Part shown: piece after piece, positions 34,765 to 38,848 of the stretch
Layout of the letters: the number at the start of each line of letters is the position of its first letter
Numbering within the stretch: the stretch's first letter is position 1
Assembly (NCBI RefSeq): GCF_005503695.1
Contig: NZ_SCMU01000030.1
Span: forward strand, 1-38,848
Source of the DNA: Sphingopyxis sp. 2PD
Lineage (GTDB): Bacteria > Pseudomonadota > Alphaproteobacteria > Sphingomonadales > Sphingomonadaceae
Length of the DNA: 38,848 bases
Direction: 5' to 3'
The notes under the pieces: model-generated
What the model saw: the letters and a program-made list of their open reading frames with translations, nothing else
Database searches by the model: none
Told to the model about the DNA's origin: nothing
Made by a program: the position numbers and the translations under genes

Positions 34765-35351
34765 GCGGCTTTCCGTTCGCGCACCGGCAGCCCGGCCAGC
34801 CCCATGAAGTTTGCCAGCATCGCATGGCCATGTTCGGTGGCGATGCTTTCGGGGTGGAACTGGACGCCGTGGATCGGCAGCTCGGCGTGGCGGAAGCCCA
34901 TGACTGCGCCGTCGTCGCTGGTCGCGTTGATGATCAGGCTGGCGGGAATGTCGACGACTTCGAGGCTGTGGTAGCGCGTCGCCTGAAACGGCGAGGGCAG
35001 GCCCGCGTAAAGCCCGCTGCCGTCGTGGCAGACGGGTGAGGTCTTGCCGTGCATCAAATGGCCGCGCTGGACGGTGCCGCCGAAATGCTGGCCAATCGCC
35101 TGATGGCCGAGGCAGACGCCGAGCAGCGGGCGGCGCGCGTCGGCGCAGGCGGCGACGAGGTCGAGGCTGATCCCGGCTTCATTGGGGGTGCACGGGCCGG
35201 GCGAAATCAGGATCGCCTCGGCGCCGGTTGCGAGGGCTTCGGCTGCGGTCAGCGCGTCGTTGCGTTCGACGCGCACGTCGGCGCCCAGCTCGATCAGATA
35301 ATGAACGAGGTTGAAGGTGAAGCTGTCGTAATTGTCGATGACGAGGATCAT
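34761..35351 (-). CDS. trpG: anthranilate synthase component II (glutamine amidotransferase)
   Basis: Provides ammonia from glutamine to TrpE; it may also serve p-aminobenzoate synthesis in some bacteria. The 196-residue class I amidotransferase has nucleophile Cys80 in [13 protein letters not shown] and the His166/Glu168 pair in [10 protein letters not shown]. It starts [16 protein letters not shown] at ATG 35351, the standard family start; upstream in-frame sequence is non-coding and partly repeat R11. It is coupled to trpD but separated from trpE by an unrelated hydrolase gene. Confidence 0.96.
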   Translation of the reverse strand: MILVIDNYDSFTFNLVHYLIELGADVRVERNDALTAAEALATGAEAILISPGPCTPNEAGISLDLVAACADARRPLLGVCLGHQAIGQHFGGTVQRGHLMHGKTSPVCHDGSGLYAGLPSPFQATRYHSLEVVDIPASLIINATSDDGAVMGFRHAELPIHGVQFHPESIATEHGHAMLANFMGLAGLPVRERKAA

Positions 35352-35432
35352 GGGGGTGGGCCGTAATGGGTGAAAGGGCGCGAGTGAAGCAATAAGTCCT
35401 TTTGTGCGGACGAGGCGGGATTTGCGGGTGGT

Positions 35433-35569
35433 GATCCTCCCTGTCGCGCAGCGATGGGGAGGGGGACCGTCGCCGCAGGCGAGGGTGGAGGGGCGGCGAC
35501 GTTGCGCCATGGCCCCTCCGTCAGCGCTGCGCGCTGCCACCTCCCCATGGCTTCGCCACAGGGAGGATC
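35433..35569. repeat. palindromic repeat R11 (GATCCTCCCTGT family)
   Basis: 30-bp inverted ends at 35433-35462 and 35540-35569 match at about 26 positions (outermost GATCCTCCCTGT), with internal GGGTGGAGGGGC against GGCCCCTCC. Ends and layout resemble R7. It lies between the exported hydrolase gene and trpG; I see no gene in this 220-base gap. Confidence 0.85.
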
Positions 35570-35571
35570 GG

Positions 35572-36633
35572 TTATTCCGCCATCAGCTTTGCCAGATCGC
35601 CCTTCCAGAATTTGGCCCAAGTGTGGGTGCTGTGGCCCTTGGTTTCGGGGCTGGCCGGGATCAGGATGAACTTCGTCGTTTTCATCCGCGCCGCCGCCTT
35701 TTCGGTGATGCCATAGGCGGGCGGGTTGATGAAATCGTCGGCGCTGTTGATCCATAGTGTCGGGACATCGATCTTTTCGAGCAGCGGCCACGGGTTGTAG
35801 GTTCGCGAGCTATCGAGCTGATAAATCGTGTCATTCGCGTCATTGCGACCGAACATGCGCGCGAAGGCTTCGTCCTTGTATTTCTCCGCCGCCTCGCGCG
35901 TCGGATATTGCGCCTGCAGCGCATAGGGGTTGGCGCCCGCAATCATGCTGAGCGAGGCGGCGGTGCGCAGACCGGCGGCGGGCGGGGTGGTGTAATTGCC
36001 ACCCTGCCACAGCGGGTCGGCCTTGATCGCGTCGATCGTCAGCGTGCGCCACATGCGGTTCTGACCCGCGATCTCGACCGGCAGGCAGGCGAAGGGCGCG
36101 AGCTTTTCGGCAAAGCCGGGGCGCTTGGTAGCCCAGATGAAGGCGTGCATGCAGCCCATCGAGGTGCCGAGGATCAGCTTGAGTTTGTGGACGCCGAGCT
36201 TTTCGGTGAGCATCCGGTGCTGCGCGCTGACCATGTCGTCATAGTCATATTGGGGAAATGTCATCCGCATCCCGTCGCTGGGCTTCGACGAGCCGCCATG
36301 GCCGATATTGTCGGGCAGGATGATATAATATTTTGCGGTGTCGAGCAGCTGGCCGGGGCCGAACAGCTCGCTGGCAAATTGCGGCTGAAAGAATTGCTTG
36401 CCGGTGCCGCCGGTGCCGTGGAGGATCATGACGGCGTTGGTGACATGGCCCTTTTTGTCGCGCTGCGGGGTGCCGAGCGTGGTGTAATGCATTTTCAGCT
36501 CGGGCAGTTTCTCGCCGCTGGAGAAGGCGAAATCCTTGAGGATCGCGTCGCCTTCGACGGCACCCGCGGGGGGTTGGGCGTAGGCGGGAACGCTGGCGAA
36601 CAGCAGGGCGAGCGGGGCGAGGATTTTGTGCAT
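35572..36633 (-). CDS. exported alpha/beta hydrolase, MetX-like fold
   Basis: A 353-residue serine hydrolase with a signal peptide ([20 protein letters not shown]), hence periplasmic. Fold and motifs resemble the homoserine acetyltransferase (MetX) branch: oxyanion-side [24 protein letters not shown], nucleophile Ser158 in GTSMGCMHA, the acid in INSADDFIN and His334 in TKGHSTH. A signal peptide argues against a biosynthetic acetyltransferase. It stands between trpE and trpG on the same strand, where a tryptophan gene would be expected; a link to tryptophan metabolism is not supported by its sequence. ATG at 36633. Substrate unknown. Confidence 0.87.
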   Translation of the reverse strand: MHKILAPLALLFASVPAYAQPPAGAVEGDAILKDFAFSSGEKLPELKMHYTTLGTPQRDKKGHVTNAVMILHGTGGTGKQFFQPQFASELFGPGQLLDTAKYYIILPDNIGHGGSSKPSDGMRMTFPQYDYDDMVSAQHRMLTEKLGVHKLKLILGTSMGCMHAFIWATKRPGFAEKLAPFACLPVEIAGQNRMWRTLTIDAIKADPLWQGGNYTTPPAAGLRTAASLSMIAGANPYALQAQYPTREAAEKYKDEAFARMFGRNDANDTIYQLDSSRTYNPWPLLEKIDVPTLWINSADDFINPPAYGITEKAAARMKTTKFILIPASPETKGHSTHTWAKFWKGDLAKLMAE

Positions 36634-36668
36634 GGCGGGACGCTAGCCGACGCCCCGTTCAGGTCAAG

Positions 36669-38186
36669 CTATTGCCCATATCCCGGCGTCCCCGCTAGCC
36701 GCACCGCTTCGCGTGCTGCGGCGAACAGCGCTCCCGCTTTCGCCTCGCACTCGCGCTGTTCATAGGCGGGGTCGCTGTCGGCGACGATGCCGGCGCCGGC
36801 CTGCACATGCATTTCGCCATCCTTGACGATCGCGGTCCGCAGGACGATGCAGCTGTCCATATTGCCGTCGGGGGCGAAATAGCCGACGCCGCCGGCATAA
36901 GGCCCGCGCGCGTCGGCCTCGAGCTCGGCGATGATCTGGCAGGCGCGGACTTTCGGAGCGCCGCTGACGGTGCCCGCCGGGAAGCCCGCGAACAGCGCGT
37001 CGATCGCGTCCTTGTCGGGGGCGATGCGGCCGATGACGTTCGAGACGATGTGCATGACGTGGCTGTAATATTCGACGGTGTAGCTGTCGGTGACCGTGAC
37101 CGAACCGCCAATCGCGGCGCGGCCGACGTCGTTGCGGCCAAGGTCGAGGAGCATCAGATGTTCGGCGCGTTCCTTGGGGTCGGCGAGCAGGCTTTCGCGG
37201 TTTTCGACATCCTCGGCGCTGGTCCGCCCGCGCGGGCGGGTTCCCGCGATGGGGCGGATCGTGATCTCGCCGTCGCGGACGCGGACCAGGATTTCGGGCG
37301 ACGAACCGATCAGCGCGAAGCCGGGGAGGTCGAGAAAATAGAGGAAGGGCGAGGGGTTGATGCGGCGGAGCGCGCGGTAGAGGTCGAAGGGGGGCAGGTC
37401 GAAGGGGGTCGAGAAGCGCTGCGACAGCACGACCTGGAAGATGTCACCCGCGGCGATATATTCCTTGGCCTTGGCGACCATCGCGGCGAATTGCGCAGGC
37501 GGGGTGGCGGCGTTGGCCGCGATGTCGGTGGGGAGCGCGCCGGTCAGGGCGCGGTCGGCGGAGACGCTGGCGGTCGACAGGCGCGCGGCGATGGTGTCGA
37601 GTCGGTCCTGTGCACTCTCGATCATTCGGTCAAGGGCGCCGTCGGCATCGGGCCAGATCGGTGCGATCACGAACAATTCGTCGGCGAGGCGGTCGAAGAC
37701 GAGGATCGTCGTGGGCCGCACGAACACCATGTCGGGCAAGCCGAGCCCGGCGCCGGGCGCGCGCGGGATGCGCTCGACCAGGCCGATCGTTTCATAGGCG
37801 AAGAAGCCGACGAGCGTCGCCAGCGCCTTGGGCAAGCCTTCGGGCACGTCGAAGCGGCATTCGGCGACGAGATCGCGCAGCGCCTGCAATGCCGGGGTGG
37901 CGAGGGGCTGAAACGCCTCGCGGTCGTGCCGCCAGTCGCGGTTGATCCGCGCCGCGTCGCCGGTGACTTCGAACATCAGGTCAGGGTCGAGCCCGATCAG
38001 GCTGTAACGCCCGCGCGTTTCGCCGCTTTCGACCGATTCGAGCACCCAGTCGCCGCGTCCCGGCTCGATCAGCTTGAGCGCCGCCGAGACCGGCGTTTCG
38101 ATATCGGCGATCAGTCGTTGCCAGACGACCGCGCCGCGGCCGCCGGCCAAGGCTTCGAGCGCCGTGGCTTTGCCTTCCAGCGCCAC
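36669..38186 (-). CDS. trpE: anthranilate synthase component I
   Basis: Makes anthranilate from chorismate, the feedback-controlled first step of tryptophan synthesis. The 505-residue protein has the chorismate-binding domain: QRFSTPFDLPPFDLYRALR, IRPIAGTRPRGR, LMLLDLGRNDVGR, YSHVMHIVSNVIGR and GTVSGAPKVRA. The N-terminal VLESVESGETRGRYSLIG carries the LES-type segment tied to tryptophan feedback binding. The start is GTG at 38186, 7 bases after the ppiD-like stop; the ribosome-binding site is weak. No leader-peptide attenuator is seen, and the gene appears to be read from an upstream promoter outside the window. Confidence 0.95.
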   Translation of the reverse strand: MALEGKATALEALAGGRGAVVWQRLIADIETPVSAALKLIEPGRGDWVLESVESGETRGRYSLIGLDPDLMFEVTGDAARINRDWRHDREAFQPLATPALQALRDLVAECRFDVPEGLPKALATLVGFFAYETIGLVERIPRAPGAGLGLPDMVFVRPTTILVFDRLADELFVIAPIWPDADGALDRMIESAQDRLDTIAARLSTASVSADRALTGALPTDIAANAATPPAQFAAMVAKAKEYIAAGDIFQVVLSQRFSTPFDLPPFDLYRALRRINPSPFLYFLDLPGFALIGSSPEILVRVRDGEITIRPIAGTRPRGRTSAEDVENRESLLADPKERAEHLMLLDLGRNDVGRAAIGGSVTVTDSYTVEYYSHVMHIVSNVIGRIAPDKDAIDALFAGFPAGTVSGAPKVRACQIIAELEADARGPYAGGVGYFAPDGNMDSCIVLRTAIVKDGEMHVQAGAGIVADSDPAYEQRECEAKAGALFAAAREAVRLAGTPGYGQ

Positions 38187-38193
38187 CGGGACG

Positions 38194-38848
38194 TTATTCG
38201 GCGACCGGCGCGGTGCCGGTCAGTTCCTGGCGCAGCTGTTCGACCAGTTCCTTGTTGATCGTCACGCCGACGCGTCGTTTGGCTTCGCCAGCGAGCTGTT
38301 CGATCAGCTCGTTGCCAAAGGCGGGGGCGAGCGGCTGGGCGATCGCGGCGACGCGCGCGGGCTCGATCGATTTGGGATCGGGACGCTGCACATCGGCGAG
38401 CGCGATCACCATCCAGCCGCGGTTGCCGGGGATTTCGAGCGTCTTGACGCTGTTTTTCGCCATCGAAAACAGCAGTGCGAGTTCGGGCGGCACGGGCTGG
38501 CCGTTCTGGCCGAGTTCGCCGCGGCGTCCGCCGATCGTCTGGACGCTGCCGATATTCGGTCCGGCGGCGGCGACCGCGGCGGCGAGCGTCTGGCCCCCTT
38601 CGACCGCCTTGACGATCGCGCGGGCCTTGTCGCGGGCGACCTTTTGCCCCTGGGCAAAACGCCAGTCGGCGAGCAGGTCGGCACGGATCTGGGCGAACGG
38701 CGGCGGTGCCGCGGCGATGATCGATTTCACCGCATAGACGGCAAATTTCTGGTTCTCGACGAGCGTGGCGAGCTGGCCCTCGCCTTCCGAGCCGCCCTGG
38801 AACGCCTGGCTGACCAGCGGAGCGAGTTCGGGGGGCAGGGTGTAGCCG
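38194..38848 (-). CDS. ppiD: PpiD-like peptidyl-prolyl isomerase/foldase, 3' part only
   Basis: The frame is open to the window end, so the 5' part, including the membrane anchor and the parvulin domain start, is missing; about 217 C-terminal residues are visible. The segment LVENQKFAVYAVKSI followed by a charged helical tail (QIRADLLADWRFAQGQKVAR) resembles the C-terminal region of PpiD/SurA-type periplasmic foldases. Position directly before trpE is the arrangement I recall in sphingomonads. It ends 7 bases before trpE and is probably co-transcribed. SurA or another parvulin is possible, but the context favours PpiD. Confidence 0.72.
   Translation of the reverse strand, partial: GYTLPPELAPLVSQAFQGGSEGEGQLATLVENQKFAVYAVKSIIAAAPPPFAQIRADLLADWRFAQGQKVARDKARAIVKAVEGGQTLAAAVAAAGPNIGSVQTIGGRRGELGQNGQPVPPELALLFSMAKNSVKTLEIPGNRGWMVIALADVQRPDPKSIEPARVAAIAQPLAPAFGNELIEQLAGEAKRRVGVTINKELVEQLRQELTGTAPVAE

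Noticed and set aside
8488..35569. Repeats considered as a CRISPR array
   Set aside because: The elements are single, scattered inverted repeats of several families; there is no regular direct-repeat/spacer series and no cas gene.
36807..38258. A 483-codon plus-strand open frame opposite trpE
   Set aside because: Same reason: antisense shadow, compositionally biased, with no recognisable domain; trpE is intact.

Overview
The window is high-GC, densely coding alphaproteobacterial DNA. It most likely comes from a sphingomonad (Sphingomonadales, possibly Sphingopyxis); the genus is inferred from gene content and order, not from a search. Supporting signs are a direct-repeat SOS box GAAC-N7-GAAC in front of lexA (the alphaproteobacterial form), a perfect CtrA-type box TTAA-N7-TTAAC, and a minus-strand run ppiD-trpE-trpG-trpD-trpC-moaC-moeA-lexA facing comEC, with gltX and gltA beyond it. 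No rRNA, tRNA, transposase, phage gene or CRISPR array was recognised.

Layout. 172-8480: the magnesium transporter mgtE, a cyclophilin, a nitronate monooxygenase-like flavoprotein, nadC, a secreted RNase T2, a 73-residue membrane-anchored protein behind a CtrA box, an LplT-like MFS transporter, and a pgsA-moaD-moaE operon. 8582-17351: oxyR, an EF-hand protein, trmFO, a lysoplasmalogenase-like protein, a TauD-type dioxygenase, a glycine-zipper protein, an exported peroxiredoxin, a large exported amidohydrolase and a DUF952 protein. 17348-25081: gyrA, a short-chain dehydrogenase, a two-part nucleotidyltransferase-like/membrane protein, a helical protein translationally coupled to a histidine-kinase homologue that lacks the phosphoacceptor histidine, and a small exported cysteine protein. 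25078-38848: gltA, gltX, comEC, lexA, moeA, moaC, trpC, trpD, trpG, an exported alpha/beta hydrolase, trpE and the 3' part of a ppiD-like foldase gene that runs off the window.

How it works together. Most genes are housekeeping: NAD and tryptophan synthesis, molybdopterin cofactor, phosphatidylglycerol synthesis, the TCA cycle entry enzyme, gyrase, tRNA charging and modification, DNA uptake, and SOS and peroxide control. Molybdenum-cofactor genes are split between two operons, pgsA-moaDE and trp-moaC-moeA. lexA has its own SOS-controlled promoter that begins inside the 3' end of moeA.

The most striking layer is eleven intergenic palindromic repeats from about five families. Every convergent gene pair with space between the genes holds one; none of the eight divergent gaps does. 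One lies in the apparent leader of the RNase T2 gene and another supplies the last codons of the lysoplasmalogenase gene. No clear undescribed defence or mobile system is visible. The best candidates for new biology are the repeat placement, the kinase lacking its histidine with its coupled partner, the degenerate nucleotidyltransferase/membrane fusion, and the CtrA-box small protein.
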